A stretch of DNA of 56,376 bases from Streptococcus sp. HMSC074B11 (GTDB lineage: Bacteria; Bacillota; Bacilli; Lactobacillales; Streptococcaceae). The notes beneath the pieces were generated by a model. That model made no database searches and was not told where the DNA came from. It saw only the letters and a program-made list of their open reading frames with translations. How positions within the stretch are numbered: the first letter of the stretch is position 1; the number at the start of each line of letters is the position of its first letter. This document shows positions 8,093-17,517 of this stretch, in pieces. Where the stretch lies: the NCBI RefSeq assembly GCF_001808705.1, contig NZ_KV794273.1, forward strand, positions 127,687 to 184,062. Reading direction: 5' to 3'. The position numbers and the translations under genes are program-made.

Positions 8093-8896
8093 TTAATCCT
8101 CCAATTTATAGGCTTCAAATTCGTGACTATAAAACTGTTTTTCTTTTGGTGGAAGAGTCATATAATCACCATAATACTGCTTCAAAATAGCATCGTATTG
8201 TTTCGGTGCTGAAAGCAATAAATGTTCAAAAGGAACTTCAATCAAATCTTCAAATACTTCTTTGGCAAAGACTTCTTTTTCCTTAAACTTGGAAGGAATA
8301 AAAGCGATATATTTACCATCTTTTACCCTATACTTTTGAATTTGCTGTTCAATTTGACTCGCGAAATAACGGGGAGAAATAGGACGAAGTATAAACCAGA
8401 AGAAGGAACGAATCAAGTCTTTTAATTTACTATCTCCATAAACAATATTCTTGTGCTTACTGAAGGATAATAATTTAAAACTTTCCAACTTATAGCACAC
8501 ATCGATAACTTTAGTATCGTCGAAAGAATCCATTGGAAAAATATCAATGAAAATTCCAGAATCATAAGTTTTTGTATTTCGTGTATCCACTATTCTCGTT
8601 GTCGAATCTACAATCTTTATAAAATTATTATAGTAGTGATCATCGGTTTCCAAAGCTAAAATCTTATATTTCGATTGTTCTTGATGAAATAACTGGATAA
8701 AACGTTCGTAGTTTTCACGTGTCATAGAGAGGTCTATATCATCATCCCAGGGGATAAAACCCTTGTGACGAATAGCTCCAATCAAGGTGCCATAATTGAT
8801 AAAATAATCAATATCATGCTTTTTACAAAACGAGTCAATAAAAGCTAAAATATCAAGTTCAATTTGTTTAGCCTCTTCGATACTTAATCTTCTCAT
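8093..8896 (-). CDS. licD1: LicD1-like phosphocholine transferase
   Basis: A second LicD-family transferase of 267 residues, with the core [21 protein letters not shown] near residue 41 and the C-terminal [18 protein letters not shown]. In pneumococcus LicD1 and LicD2 add phosphocholine to the two GalNAc residues of each repeat, and they lie after tacF, the same order as here. The start has a strong AGGAGGAATAG site, and the gene begins 9 bases after the flippase stop. Substrate position (first or second GalNAc) is inferred from resemblance only. Confidence 0.9.
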   Translation of the reverse strand: MRRLSIEEAKQIELDILAFIDSFCKKHDIDYFINYGTLIGAIRHKGFIPWDDDIDLSMTRENYERFIQLFHQEQSKYKILALETDDHYYNNFIKIVDSTTRIVDTRNTKTYDSGIFIDIFPMDSFDDTKVIDVCYKLESFKLLSFSKHKNIVYGDSKLKDLIRSFFWFILRPISPRYFASQIEQQIQKYRVKDGKYIAFIPSKFKEKEVFAKEVFEDLIEVPFEHLLLSAPKQYDAILKQYYGDYMTLPPKEKQFYSHEFEAYKLED

Positions 8897-8905
8897 CTAT
8901 TCCTC

Positions 8906-10393
8906 CTAAGATTTTTTAATACGTTTTTTGAGCGAGATGACATGACCTAAAAATTCATAAAAGATACTATCTTTGGTCCAAACGAGCAAACCAATGTAGC
9001 TAAGAGCTGATAAGGCCATGATGATCACCATATTGATTAAGAAAGGTAGGTTGATAACCATTTTGACCGGATAAACAAGATTAACTAAAAAGTAGATCGG
9101 AACAAATGTCAATGCGAAAAGAGAATAACGCACCGTATATTTGAAGATATGCCCTAGATTAATGAGCTTGGTCTTATGAATAAAGATAACGTAAAGTATT
9201 AGGAGAAAACTTTCCGATAACATCGTCGTAATCAAATAATACTCCGGTGTAATAATATTATTAAAGTAGAGGAGACTATCAAGAACTAGGTTCAGTCCAC
9301 CAGCAAATAAGGTATAAACTGTAATTCTTTTTTCAAATCCATTTGTAAAGAGAATTTGAGAGCCTAGAATAGTATCTAGGGCAAGAATAATCGTGCGAAA
9401 AGCAAAGAGGGATGTTAAGATGCCACCACCAATATACTTCTCACTACCATACAAAAGGATTGCATTTGGCCCTAAAATCATCAATCCAAAACTAAGTGGA
9501 ATGATGAAGAAGTTGAAAATGCGACTTCCTCGATTCACCAAATTTACATACTCTTCTTTTTTTCCAATACCTAGATAGTAGCTCAAGCGAGGAACACTGA
9601 CTCCAATCGCACCTGTAACAACACCTGCGATAACCGTTACAATCCGTTGTGCCATCGTATAATAACTGACATTTACATCAACTCCGGTTTTTACCAAAAA
9701 GAGACGATCAAGGAAGGTGAATAACATATTGGCATTGGCAAAGATCAGCATGGCCGTCAGAGGAAGAAAGAGAGGTTTAAATTCTTCCAAAGAAACCTTA
9801 ACAAACTGGATATCTCTTTTAATCCAAAAATAACTAATGAGATAATTGATCAGAGTTGAAAGACTCATAATCAGTGTATAGATAACAATATCATGCTCAT
9901 TTTTTACAAACATGAAGATGGATACCAACATGAGAATACGGATGAAGGCTGTTTTATAAAATAAAAAACTATAATTTTCAAGAGCTTCATTCACCCATTC
10001 AATCGAGAATATTTGTGCAATGAGTTGAACACCCATTACCAAAAAAATCTTTTTGATAACAGGATTACTATTAAAGAATAAAGGATACGATAAAAGATAG
10101 ACGGCACTTGTAATAATCGTACAAGCTACACACAAATAAAAAAGACTTGAAAAGACTTTATTTAATTCCTTCTTATTATCTTTTACATTACTAATAGCTC
10201 GAAGTCCGTAATTATAGACTCCATAGGTTGCAAAGGGCAAGAAAAAAGACAGGATGGTATCAACAGAGTTGAAATAACCATAGTCTGTTCGATCTAGAAC
10301 ACGCGCAACATAGGTACCCGTCAAAATTGGGAAAATAATATTTAAAACACGAATCCCCATATAAGCCAGGGCATTTAATTTTATACTTTTCAT
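8906..10393 (-). CDS. tacF: TacF-like teichoic acid repeat-unit flippase
   Basis: A polysaccharide-type (Wzx/MATE-like) membrane transporter of 495 residues with about 12-14 hydrophobic segments and the N-terminal NALAYMGIRVLNIIFPI typical of the family. In pneumococcus TacF is thought to move undecaprenyl-linked teichoic acid chains across the membrane, with a preference for phosphocholine-bearing chains. The linkage tacF-licD1-licD2 seen here matches the pneumococcal lic2 locus, but licABC are absent and the set lies next to a lic3-like operon. Its own extended -10 promoter lies 20 bases upstream of the ATG. It may be a paralogue with changed substrate choice. Confidence 0.85.
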   Translation of the reverse strand: MKSIKLNALAYMGIRVLNIIFPILTGTYVARVLDRTDYGYFNSVDTILSFFLPFATYGVYNYGLRAISNVKDNKKELNKVFSSLFYLCVACTIITSAVYLLSYPLFFNSNPVIKKIFLVMGVQLIAQIFSIEWVNEALENYSFLFYKTAFIRILMLVSIFMFVKNEHDIVIYTLIMSLSTLINYLISYFWIKRDIQFVKVSLEEFKPLFLPLTAMLIFANANMLFTFLDRLFLVKTGVDVNVSYYTMAQRIVTVIAGVVTGAIGVSVPRLSYYLGIGKKEEYVNLVNRGSRIFNFFIIPLSFGLMILGPNAILLYGSEKYIGGGILTSLFAFRTIILALDTILGSQILFTNGFEKRITVYTLFAGGLNLVLDSLLYFNNIITPEYYLITTMLSESFLLILYVIFIHKTKLINLGHIFKYTVRYSLFALTFVPIYFLVNLVYPVKMVINLPFLINMVIIMALSALSYIGLLVWTKDSIFYEFLGHVISLKKRIKKS

Positions 10394-10413
10394 TCAATTT
10401 ACCTCGTTGATTT

Positions 10414-10422
10414 ATTATATCA
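10414..10422 (-). promoter_or_regulatory. Promoter of tacF-licD1-licD2-pce cassette
   Basis: On the minus strand TGATATAAT forms an extended -10 box about 20 bases before the tacF-like ATG, followed by GAGG as ribosome site. The upstream operon's terminator hairpin lies 140 bases away, so the cassette can be transcribed on its own. Confidence 0.7.
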
Positions 10423-10560
10423 TAAAGTTAGTTAAAAAAACCTATTTGACTGGGAAATCTGTTCCTCAAGCCATGTTTGTCCTCCCTGACGAAATCTTAT
10501 CCAAATCCTCTAGGAAGTCTTTTCTACACCATTCTGTCAAATCTGAATTTTTCCCAAAGA

Positions 10561-10589
10561 CAAAGGAGGACTATTCGAGTCCTCCTTTG
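10561..10589. terminator. Strong hairpin ending the lic3-like operon
   Basis: A perfect 12-bp stem CAAAGGAGGACT / AGTCCTCCTTTG with a 5-base loop lies 39 bases past the stop of the Wzz-like gene. The following T-run is weak on the minus strand. It separates the lic3-like operon from the tacF cassette. Confidence 0.75.
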
Positions 10590-10627
10590 CCTTGGATGAT
10601 TTTTAATTCTTTATGTATATCAAATCA

Positions 10628-11665
10628 TTAGAGTGCAAAAGTAATCACACCTAAAACTGAACGGTTTAGATTTCTCACTTCTTGCATACTTTCTTCAAAT
10701 TTCTTATAGCGAGTAACACCATATTCTTCTACAAAAAGGACATTCTCAATTGCTAGAAGATCTTTAACATTTTGCAAGTGAACAAACTGAACGCCTTCAA
10801 GATTCAATTTGTATTCTGATTGTAGTTTATTCAAAATACGATTATCTGAACTTACGATTGCTAGTGGTTGACCTTGACACTTGTAACTCAATAGTTCAGA
10901 AAGATTTTCAAGAGTTGTAATAGTTGAAACGAAGTCTACTTGATAAGCAGAGAAATCGCCTGCACGATTGATAGTTGGGTTGAAAAGGTAAACTAGAACA
11001 TTCGCCATGATCACTAGGATAACACAGAGAATACCAATAATCACTAAGCGCAAGATAAGATTTTTCAAGTTAAAGCCAAGAGCAACTTCTCCATTCGGAG
11101 TCAATTCTTTAGAGTTAACTGTTTCAAGTTTTTCAATCTTAACGTCTGTATAGGTAGACTTGAATTTGTCAATCAATGAATCAAACTTGCTTTCAAGGAA
11201 ATCATTTACTTCCTTACTTGGAGTTAAAATTTTAACAGTTACACCTGCATCATCAATCAATGGGTTAATCGTTAATTTTTTTGTCCAATAGTCACTTGCA
11301 GAATTCTTCAATGCTGTTTCTGTAGTATCTAAATCTTTTGCAATTTCTTTCATCTTATCAGAATCAACATCATTGAAAAGAAAGGCACCATTGAGATTAC
11401 CATCAATTAGTTTTGCATAGAAGTCACTATAGCCACCAACTTGATGATTCAAAATTGTTTTTGATGATGTTTCTGGAGCAGTTATCTTATAGGTGATATA
11501 AGTAGAATAACTAGTAGAATCTTTGACTGTATTTTTATTTTTAACAGCTTTTAAAGTAAATGGTACAGCTATGAGAGCAAATAAAGCTAGTAAAGCTAGC
11601 AAATTCACTTTACGTTTTTTATAAAGATTTGCGAACAAATCAGCTACAGAATAATGTTCAAACAT
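10628..11665 (-). CDS. Wzz/CpsC-like membrane protein of the teichoic acid operon
   Basis: A 345-residue protein with two membrane segments (about 19-38 and 200-228) around an extracytoplasmic region of about 160 residues, then a C-terminal cytoplasmic domain of about 110 residues. This is the layout of polysaccharide co-polymerases (Wzz, CpsC), which set chain length with a Wzy polymerase, and the gene overlaps the polymerase gene by 8 bp. The C-terminal domain (from about residue 240, with QPLAIVSSDNRIL and ending VLGVITFAL) looks like the Rossmann core of a CpsD/BY-kinase but has no Walker A motif. Chain-length control is inference from topology and context. Confidence 0.65.
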   Translation of the reverse strand: MFEHYSVADLFANLYKKRKVNLLALLALFALIAVPFTLKAVKNKNTVKDSTSYSTYITYKITAPETSSKTILNHQVGGYSDFYAKLIDGNLNGAFLFNDVDSDKMKEIAKDLDTTETALKNSASDYWTKKLTINPLIDDAGVTVKILTPSKEVNDFLESKFDSLIDKFKSTYTDVKIEKLETVNSKELTPNGEVALGFNLKNLILRLVIIGILCVILVIMANVLVYLFNPTINRAGDFSAYQVDFVSTITTLENLSELLSYKCQGQPLAIVSSDNRILNKLQSEYKLNLEGVQFVHLQNVKDLLAIENVLFVEEYGVTRYKKFEESMQEVRNLNRSVLGVITFAL

Positions 11666-13124
11666 GTATTTCCCCTTTTTTGATTAAGTGATGATTTTCT
11701 TTTGTAAGCATTTTTGCCACGAAAATGATAATAAGAACAATTCCCCAGAATTGCATTGTAAAAAGATTAAAGAAACTCTCTGAAAAGCTACTTCTAGGCA
11801 TAAAGAATAAATTATTCAAGATTAGCAAAGATAATGCAAATAAGATTGTTCTTGAGCGATATGCCACTTGCAACATAGCTATAAAGAGCATACCAAGTAA
11901 GATACTTAGTAGAGATAGTCCCAACATACCATAATCAGTATACAATTCCATGATATAACTACTTCCAATACCATGGCCTCTTAAATATTCTTTATTTAGA
12001 ACAAGATAAGATAAATTGTGGGCATAACTATTACTGTCAATCGCTAGTTCAATACTATTTGTCGTATGTTCAAATGGTTTAGCACCAAATATGATTCCGA
12101 TACTACCTCTCGCAAAATAGTCAACAACCGGACCAAAAGTGAAATTTCGGAAGTCTCTATAAGGAAGACTGCTATTGTACAGGAATCCTCTAGCTAAAAC
12201 TCCAAAACTAGTTCCTTGTTTATAAATGAAATCGAGTAATAAATCAAAAACTCCACTATGGGACACTTGAGCATTATCACGAACATAGTTTAATGCTCCC
12301 ATCGCAAGCATGAGAACAGGTGTTCCAAGATAAATAGCCATTTTTTCTTTGAAACCGATCCATTTACCTTTCTCCGTTTGTTCACGCATAAAGTAGTAAA
12401 CAAAGGCAAAAATCAAACTTAGAATAAAGGGATTTCTGGTACCAATTACTAAGTGAATCAAGTTAGCCGCGATATAGGCAACTAAAACCATTGTCGCATG
12501 TGACTTTTTAGGTTTGGTTGCTAAGTAAACACACATGGCATAAACCGTGAAAGTCGATAAGATATAGGTAAAGTAGGGCAATTGACTTTCAAAATTTGCA
12601 TAATAATTGTAATAAGAAGTTTGCAAACGGTATAGCAAGCGCTCAAATAGTCTAAGAAAATAAAATGGATAGGTGAGTAAAAATACACTCAATGACACAA
12701 AACGTAATTTTTTTATATAATTGACATTTACTGTTTTTTCCACTTTTACAGGAGCTTTGCTTTTTCGGACAAGATAATAATTCGCTATAAAGCCACCTAT
12801 AGTTAATCCTAAGATAGAAACAATGACAACTAGGAAAGCAAATCGATAAGCAATTGGTTGATAGGTATCTAGCGCTCCATCTCTAAAATAATCAATGGTG
12901 GGTCTGGATACCAAAAATATAAAAATTGTGATAAAGAATATAAAGTGAATCAAATAGTATTTGATATTATTCCAGCAAAGTAGCAGACTGCTAATTAAGA
13001 GCAAAAGCAAAGTTGTCAGAAGTCCTACGTTGTTACTGGTAAACAAATAAGTGATTCCACTTATTATGGTTACGATATAGCTTAGAATCGTAACCGTTAG
13101 CAACATTCGTTTGCCATCAACCAT
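11658..13124 (-). CDS. tarP: Wzy-like teichoic acid repeat polymerase
   Basis: A 488-residue polytopic membrane protein with about 11 hydrophobic segments and a large extracytoplasmic loop (about residues 290-375, with NSYAHNLSYLVLNKEYLRGHG), as in O-antigen polymerases of the Wzy class. In pneumococcus the equivalent gene downstream of licD3 and two glycosyltransferases was proposed as the teichoic acid polymerase TarP. The position here is the same. The start has an AAGGAGG site 15 bases after the GT2 gene. The symbol rests on gene order and fold, not on a search. Confidence 0.7.
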   Translation of the reverse strand: MVDGKRMLLTVTILSYIVTIISGITYLFTSNNVGLLTTLLLLLISSLLLCWNNIKYYLIHFIFFITIFIFLVSRPTIDYFRDGALDTYQPIAYRFAFLVVIVSILGLTIGGFIANYYLVRKSKAPVKVEKTVNVNYIKKLRFVSLSVFLLTYPFYFLRLFERLLYRLQTSYYNYYANFESQLPYFTYILSTFTVYAMCVYLATKPKKSHATMVLVAYIAANLIHLVIGTRNPFILSLIFAFVYYFMREQTEKGKWIGFKEKMAIYLGTPVLMLAMGALNYVRDNAQVSHSGVFDLLLDFIYKQGTSFGVLARGFLYNSSLPYRDFRNFTFGPVVDYFARGSIGIIFGAKPFEHTTNSIELAIDSNSYAHNLSYLVLNKEYLRGHGIGSSYIMELYTDYGMLGLSLLSILLGMLFIAMLQVAYRSRTILFALSLLILNNLFFMPRSSFSESFFNLFTMQFWGIVLIIIFVAKMLTKENHHLIKKGEIHV

Positions 13125-13139
13125 CTCAGCCCTCCTTTT

Positions 13140-14126
13140 CTAATTAATTTTTTTCGACTGCTCAATATTTTTAAACAATAATATTCTATACAATCTTACA
13201 TTTACAAATAAGGCTAAAGCACTAATACGTCTTCCTTTTCTAAAAATGGTATTTTTGAAAATAGCAAAGGCATGTTTTTTTAAGTAGCCATAAATCAGTG
13301 GATAGTCTTTAAACTCTTTGAAATTATCATCTAGAAGCATTTTATCCAAGATAAAGAAATGTGCATATGCCAGTCTAAAGAAAGCTACTTCTGTTAAGTT
13401 TGGATATTCCTTGACGACTTCAGTATAAAATTTTTGATAAATATCAATGTAAGCTAAGTCTTTTTCCGCATATGGTTTGGTAGTAATACTATCTCCTCGG
13501 TGGAAATAATAATAGTACGGTTTGGTATTCACAACATACTTTTTAGCTACTTTAATGAGATCAAAATGATAATAGGCATCTTCATAAATCAAGCCTTTTG
13601 GAAAAGTTAACTGTGCTGCAATTTCCTTTTTGATGAGTTTGTTACAAATAGTACCAGGTATTTTCTCGCCAATTAAATATTCTCTGAGGAATGTTTCTGT
13701 ATCACATATAAAATAATCATCCTGATTTTCAGTTTGCGGACTCTCACTATTGGCATAGACATTCATAACACCACAGCTAGAAACATCTGCATCTTCTTTG
13801 ACTAATTGTTGGTATAAGCTAGCAATCATTTCAGGATGTATATAATCATCCGAATCTATAAAAATAACATAGTCTCCGTGGGCTTGCTTTAATCCATCAT
13901 TTCGAGCTTGAGACAAGCCTTCATTTTCCTTGTGATAAACCAAAACTCGTTCATCTTGTTCAGCAATTTTTTCACACAAGCGACCACTTTCATCTGTCGC
14001 CCCATCATCAACGAGAATGATTTCGAGGTTTTGATAGGTTTGTTGCTGAATGGATGCTATTGATTTTTCAAGGTATTGCGCCACATTATAGACTGGAACG
14101 ATGACACTAATTAATGCAGTTTCCAT
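13140..14126 (-). CDS. Family 2 glycosyltransferase
   Basis: A GT-A fold glycosyltransferase of 328 residues. The N-terminus SVIVPVYNVAQYLEKSI, the acidic site VDDGATDESG (about residues 40-49) and the DxD-like FIDSDDYIHPEM (about 90-101) mark the GT2 family. It likely adds one sugar of the teichoic acid repeat (glucose, ribitol-linked GalNAc or the first amino sugar) to the lipid-linked unit on the cytoplasmic face. Only one base separates it from the GT4 gene. The sugar and linkage cannot be read from sequence. Confidence 0.88.
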   Translation of the reverse strand: METALISVIVPVYNVAQYLEKSIASIQQQTYQNLEIILVDDGATDESGRLCEKIAEQDERVLVYHKENEGLSQARNDGLKQAHGDYVIFIDSDDYIHPEMIASLYQQLVKEDADVSSCGVMNVYANSESPQTENQDDYFICDTETFLREYLIGEKIPGTICNKLIKKEIAAQLTFPKGLIYEDAYYHFDLIKVAKKYVVNTKPYYYYFHRGDSITTKPYAEKDLAYIDIYQKFYTEVVKEYPNLTEVAFFRLAYAHFFILDKMLLDDNFKEFKDYPLIYGYLKKHAFAIFKNTIFRKGRRISALALFVNVRLYRILLFKNIEQSKKIN

Positions 14127-14127
14127 G

Positions 14128-15231
14128 CTACTCCTCTATTAGTTTTTCTACTTGTTCAATTTGTTTAGCAATCGTAAATTGTTGAATAAATTGGCTAGAC
14201 TCATTAACATCAAAGCTTGATGCAACTGTCATATAGTTTTCAATTGCTTGAGCTGCTTCTTGATTGCTTTTAATGATTTTACCAAATCGTCCTTCCTGAG
14301 ATAACTCCTCTGCACCGCCTACTTCAGTAGATACAAAGGGAACTCCCAAACTCAAGGCCTCAACATAGACTCCAGGAAAACCTTCCTGTTTGGACATAGA
14401 TAAAAGAACTTGCATCTTAGAAAGATACTGATACGGATTTTTTTGATAACCAAGGAAATGAACGTAATCCTCAAGTTGATACTCTTTGACTCGTTTTTTC
14501 AGCTCCTCTTCCATGTCACCAGCACCTATAAAGTAGTGATGGTATTTCTTGCCTTGCTGGTGCAACAGTCGTATAACTTCTACTACTCGGTCAGAACCTT
14601 TATTTTCTTCAATACGTCCAATGGTGCAGATACTCTGAGGAGCTATCTCAATAGCCACCTTCTCTTTTGATTTTTCCAAAATGCTTTCAAAATCATAACC
14701 ATTATAGACTGTTACTAATTTCTGTGAGTAATCTGGATAAACTTCTTTGATAGAATTGCTGGTTTTTTTTGAAATTCCTACTATCCTATCAGCAGCATCC
14801 AATTGTCGTCTATGAGAATCACGCTTCGAACTATCTATTAAAAATTCTTCAATACTTCCATGAATCCAAGAAATCTTCTTCACTTCTTGTCGTTTAGAAA
14901 ATAAAAGAGGAGGATTCATAATAGTAAAGGAAACCTCTACATCATATTGATCTTTTATAAGTAAGCGTCTTGTTAACCTTGGGAAATAAATTCTCAATCT
15001 CCATAAAAGCGCTCTTAACCATCTTGGTTGACGATAATCTTGAAAAGCTTTTAAAATTCTCACATTTTCAGGCACAGGTTCGTATCCTTTATCAAAATGT
15101 TCCATTTCAAGGATATCAATATCATACTTTTCCGGATCCAAGTTTGAAACAATCGTAGAAAGGATTTTTTCGGCACCTCCGCCTAGAGAGAAGGACCACA
15201 TAAAAAATAAAATTTTCTTCTTATCCACCAT
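14128..15231 (-). CDS. Family 4 glycosyltransferase
   Basis: A GT-B fold enzyme of 367 residues. The N-terminal SLGGGAEKILSTIVSNL is the acceptor-side glycine motif, TIGRIEENKGSDRVVEVIRLL starts the donor domain, and EGFPGVYVEALSLGVPFV is the EX7E donor site. In the lic3-like operon it would add a sugar, perhaps GalNAc, to the growing teichoic acid repeat. Its ATG overlaps the end of licD3 by 11 bases, so translation is coupled. Confidence 0.88.
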   Translation of the reverse strand: MVDKKKILFFMWSFSLGGGAEKILSTIVSNLDPEKYDIDILEMEHFDKGYEPVPENVRILKAFQDYRQPRWLRALLWRLRIYFPRLTRRLLIKDQYDVEVSFTIMNPPLLFSKRQEVKKISWIHGSIEEFLIDSSKRDSHRRQLDAADRIVGISKKTSNSIKEVYPDYSQKLVTVYNGYDFESILEKSKEKVAIEIAPQSICTIGRIEENKGSDRVVEVIRLLHQQGKKYHHYFIGAGDMEEELKKRVKEYQLEDYVHFLGYQKNPYQYLSKMQVLLSMSKQEGFPGVYVEALSLGVPFVSTEVGGAEELSQEGRFGKIIKSNQEAAQAIENYMTVASSFDVNESSQFIQQFTIAKQIEQVEKLIEE

Positions 15232-16057
15232 ATTCTCCCTTATATTCTGTATAGCTCTTATCCATATCTGCTATAAGGGCATCGTGGTGAGGCACTTGCT
15301 TGTCAGCTGGTGGTGGTGTCATGTAGTCACCAAATGCTGTACTGAGATAGGCATCATAACCAACTGGAATAGGCATTTCTGTTCCTTCGAATGGTAAGAA
15401 AATGCTATCTTCAAAGGCCTGAATTGGATACTTCTTCTTCATGTAGCCTGGACCTGAGCATAACTCTGTGATGCCATCACTTTCAGCTGGACCATACTTG
15501 GTCATTTCTTTCTCAGCCTTTTTCCAGATACGATAACGAAGGGCTTTAGGAGTTAATCCTAATAAAATAGTGCTGCCCCATTTCATGAGAGCTCCATGAT
15601 TTTCTGGAATGGTTTGTGCACAAAAGAGCGAATAAATCAAAGCCCAACGTACCTGTTTCTTACGTTCAGCTGGATTTTTAGGGTAGTAGTCCAATGGAAG
15701 AACATCCAGAGCCAATCCATGTGGCAAATCCAAATCCTGCTGGTAAGGCTTTATGCAAGTTGTTGCCTTGTCTCGAATAGTGATAAATAGATTGCGATCG
15801 ACAAAGTTTTTATCACTCTTTGATAGGAAATATCTCTCATCCGCGAAACGAGGCCATAACTCTGCTAATCTTTCATAATCCTTGCGGGGCATAAAGAAGT
15901 CTAAATCATCATCCCAAGGAATAAAACCTTTATTTCGTAGAGCTCCAATAGCTCCTCCACCACACAAATAACAGAGTAAATCGTGTTCTTTACAAAAGGC
16001 GACAAAATATTCAGCCATCTCTAGGCTACGAGCTTGAATTGCCTTTAAATCACTCAT
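15221..16057 (-). CDS. licD3: LicD3-like LicD-family protein
   Basis: A third LicD-family protein, of 278 residues, with the core [21 protein letters not shown] (residues ~40-60) and the usual FGDYMTPPPADKQVPHHD tail. LicD3 heads the pneumococcal lic3 locus; its exact acceptor is less clear than for LicD1 and LicD2. The open frame reaches 16144, but the -10 box at 16094-16099 lies inside that extension and a GAGGAAGAG site precedes the ATG at 16057, so I start there. The CYLCGGGAIG segment replaces the NYGTLIG/SYGTMLG of the other two copies. Confidence 0.85.
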   Translation of the reverse strand: MSDLKAIQARSLEMAEYFVAFCKEHDLLCYLCGGGAIGALRNKGFIPWDDDLDFFMPRKDYERLAELWPRFADERYFLSKSDKNFVDRNLFITIRDKATTCIKPYQQDLDLPHGLALDVLPLDYYPKNPAERKKQVRWALIYSLFCAQTIPENHGALMKWGSTILLGLTPKALRYRIWKKAEKEMTKYGPAESDGITELCSGPGYMKKKYPIQAFEDSIFLPFEGTEMPIPVGYDAYLSTAFGDYMTPPPADKQVPHHDALIADMDKSYTEYKGEYGG

Positions 16058-16093
16058 CTTATTCTCTTCCTCTTCTATAGAATACATCATTCT

Positions 16094-16102
16094 ATTATAC
16101 CA
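16094..16102 (-). promoter_or_regulatory. Promoter of licD3 operon
   Basis: TGGTATAAT reads on the minus strand, an extended -10 box about 36 bases before the chosen licD3 ATG. Confidence 0.75.
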
Positions 16103-16144
16103 TAAAAATAGTTTATAAATCCATCTGACCATGTGAAAAATCAA

Positions 16145-16180
16145 AGCCTGAGATACCTATTTTCATAGGTACCTCAAGCT
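16145..16180 (-). terminator. Terminator after psr
   Basis: A 16-base hairpin arm pair (16145-16160 with 16165-16180) has a TTTC loop. On the minus strand it is followed by GATTTTT, 17 bases past the psr stop, and it closes the aromatic operon. Confidence 0.8.
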
Positions 16181-16197
16181 CTGATTCATTTTACATT

Positions 16198-17517
16198 TTA
16201 TCTAAATCCCATCTGGGCCAATTTATTTTGATAAGCTTTTTGGTCCACTCGAAGGGATTGACCGCCGTATACGTCAAAGTCGTCTACCCAGTCTCCAAGT
16301 TCTGGGACTGTCAATCTTTCAATACCATTCTGCGCTCCTTCAAGGACTGATAAACCGTTGGTCAATAAGAAGGTATATGGAAGGTTTGTAGAGGTCATGG
16401 CGAAAACTTTCCCGAGTGCTTCTGAGCCGGTGAAAAGTTTTGTAGGATCCTTAATCTGCTGCAAGACAGCTGTCATGACCTGCTGTTGTCTACGAGTACG
16501 GCCATAATCCCCTTCATCATCATCACGGAAACGTGCATAGTTCAGAAGAGTCGAACCATTCATCTGTTGTTTTCCAACTCGAATGGTTTGAGTCGGTGAC
16601 TCAGTTTCCGTTGCATGCAAGTCATCGCCTACAGTCGCTTCTGTAACTGGAACCCCATTTAGAGTTGAAAACTGGGCATCAATAGTCACCCCGTCAGGGA
16701 AAAGCGTATCAATGGCTGTCGCAAAGGCTTGGAAATCGACAAGTGCATAATATTTGATGTCTAGATCAAAATTATCCTTGAGCACCTTGCGGACCATTTC
16801 AGCTCCTTGTTTACCTTCTTGTTCCCCTAATTCATAGGCCAAGTTTAATTTATGGTCGGTCTGTTTTTGACCATTGATGACTTGGCTATACCCATCAATA
16901 TAGACCAAATTATCACGCATAAAGCTAACGAGCTTCAATTTTTTATCTTTGCCACTTACATTCAAAACCATAATGGAATCTGTCCGTGTTTCTGCACTAT
17001 TCTGTCCAATACGGCCATCCGTACCCAAAATCAGAATATTAACCCCATCACGCGTATCTTGTCCATTGAAGACTTCAACCTGAGCAGCTTTGGCATCTTT
17101 GGGCCCATTTGAACTATTAGGGTTCGCCGATTGGAAGCCTTTTAAGAACATGACGATCATTCCTACTGCTACACAAAGCAATATCATCCCTAACCAAGCA
17201 AATAAGCGTTTAAAACGAAAACCTCTTTTTTTCTTTTGCTTCTTAGCTTTTGGAATCTTCGTTTCCAGTTGTTCTCCACTACTACGGCGACTAGAACGAC
17301 TACGATTAGCATAGGTTGGCAGGTCGATACCAGAGTCTGAAAGAAGTTGTTCTTTGACTTCTGGATTGAAAACTTCTGCTGAATCTTTTTGACCTTCTAA
17401 CTTGGCTTGTAAAAAGGCAAATTCTCTCTTTTCTTTCTCATTCAAATAATGAATGTTTTTCAAAAGATAGTCATATCTCAGTTTTTCATGATGTGTCAAA
17501 GGATTCTCTCTAGTCAT
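16198..17517 (-). CDS. psr: LytR-CpsA-Psr family protein Psr
   Basis: LCP proteins transfer undecaprenyl-linked glycopolymers such as teichoic acid or capsule to peptidoglycan on the outer face of the membrane. The 439-residue protein has a cytoplasmic N-terminus rich in charged residues (1-105), one membrane segment (about 107-127) and an extracellular LCP domain. Typical LCP signatures are NILILGTDGRIGQNSAETRTDS and RFRDDDEGDYGRTRRQQQV, with the acidic and arginine residues that hold the pyrophosphate lipid. Pneumococcus has three LCP proteins (Cps2A/Wzg, LytR, Psr); the position after pheA fits Psr. It overlaps pheA by 4 bp (ATGA). Confidence 0.9.
   Translation of the reverse strand: MTRENPLTHHEKLRYDYLLKNIHYLNEKEKREFAFLQAKLEGQKDSAEVFNPEVKEQLLSDSGIDLPTYANRSRSSRRSSGEQLETKIPKAKKQKKKRGFRFKRLFAWLGMILLCVAVGMIVMFLKGFQSANPNSSNGPKDAKAAQVEVFNGQDTRDGVNILILGTDGRIGQNSAETRTDSIMVLNVSGKDKKLKLVSFMRDNLVYIDGYSQVINGQKQTDHKLNLAYELGEQEGKQGAEMVRKVLKDNFDLDIKYYALVDFQAFATAIDTLFPDGVTIDAQFSTLNGVPVTEATVGDDLHATETESPTQTIRVGKQQMNGSTLLNYARFRDDDEGDYGRTRRQQQVMTAVLQQIKDPTKLFTGSEALGKVFAMTSTNLPYTFLLTNGLSVLEGAQNGIERLTVPELGDWVDDFDVYGGQSLRVDQKAYQNKLAQMGFR

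Noticed and set aside
10407..10631. Plus-strand 74-codon frame between tacF and the Wzz-like gene
   Set aside because: It runs through the minus-strand promoter and the strong terminator hairpin and has no ribosome site or recognisable protein features.
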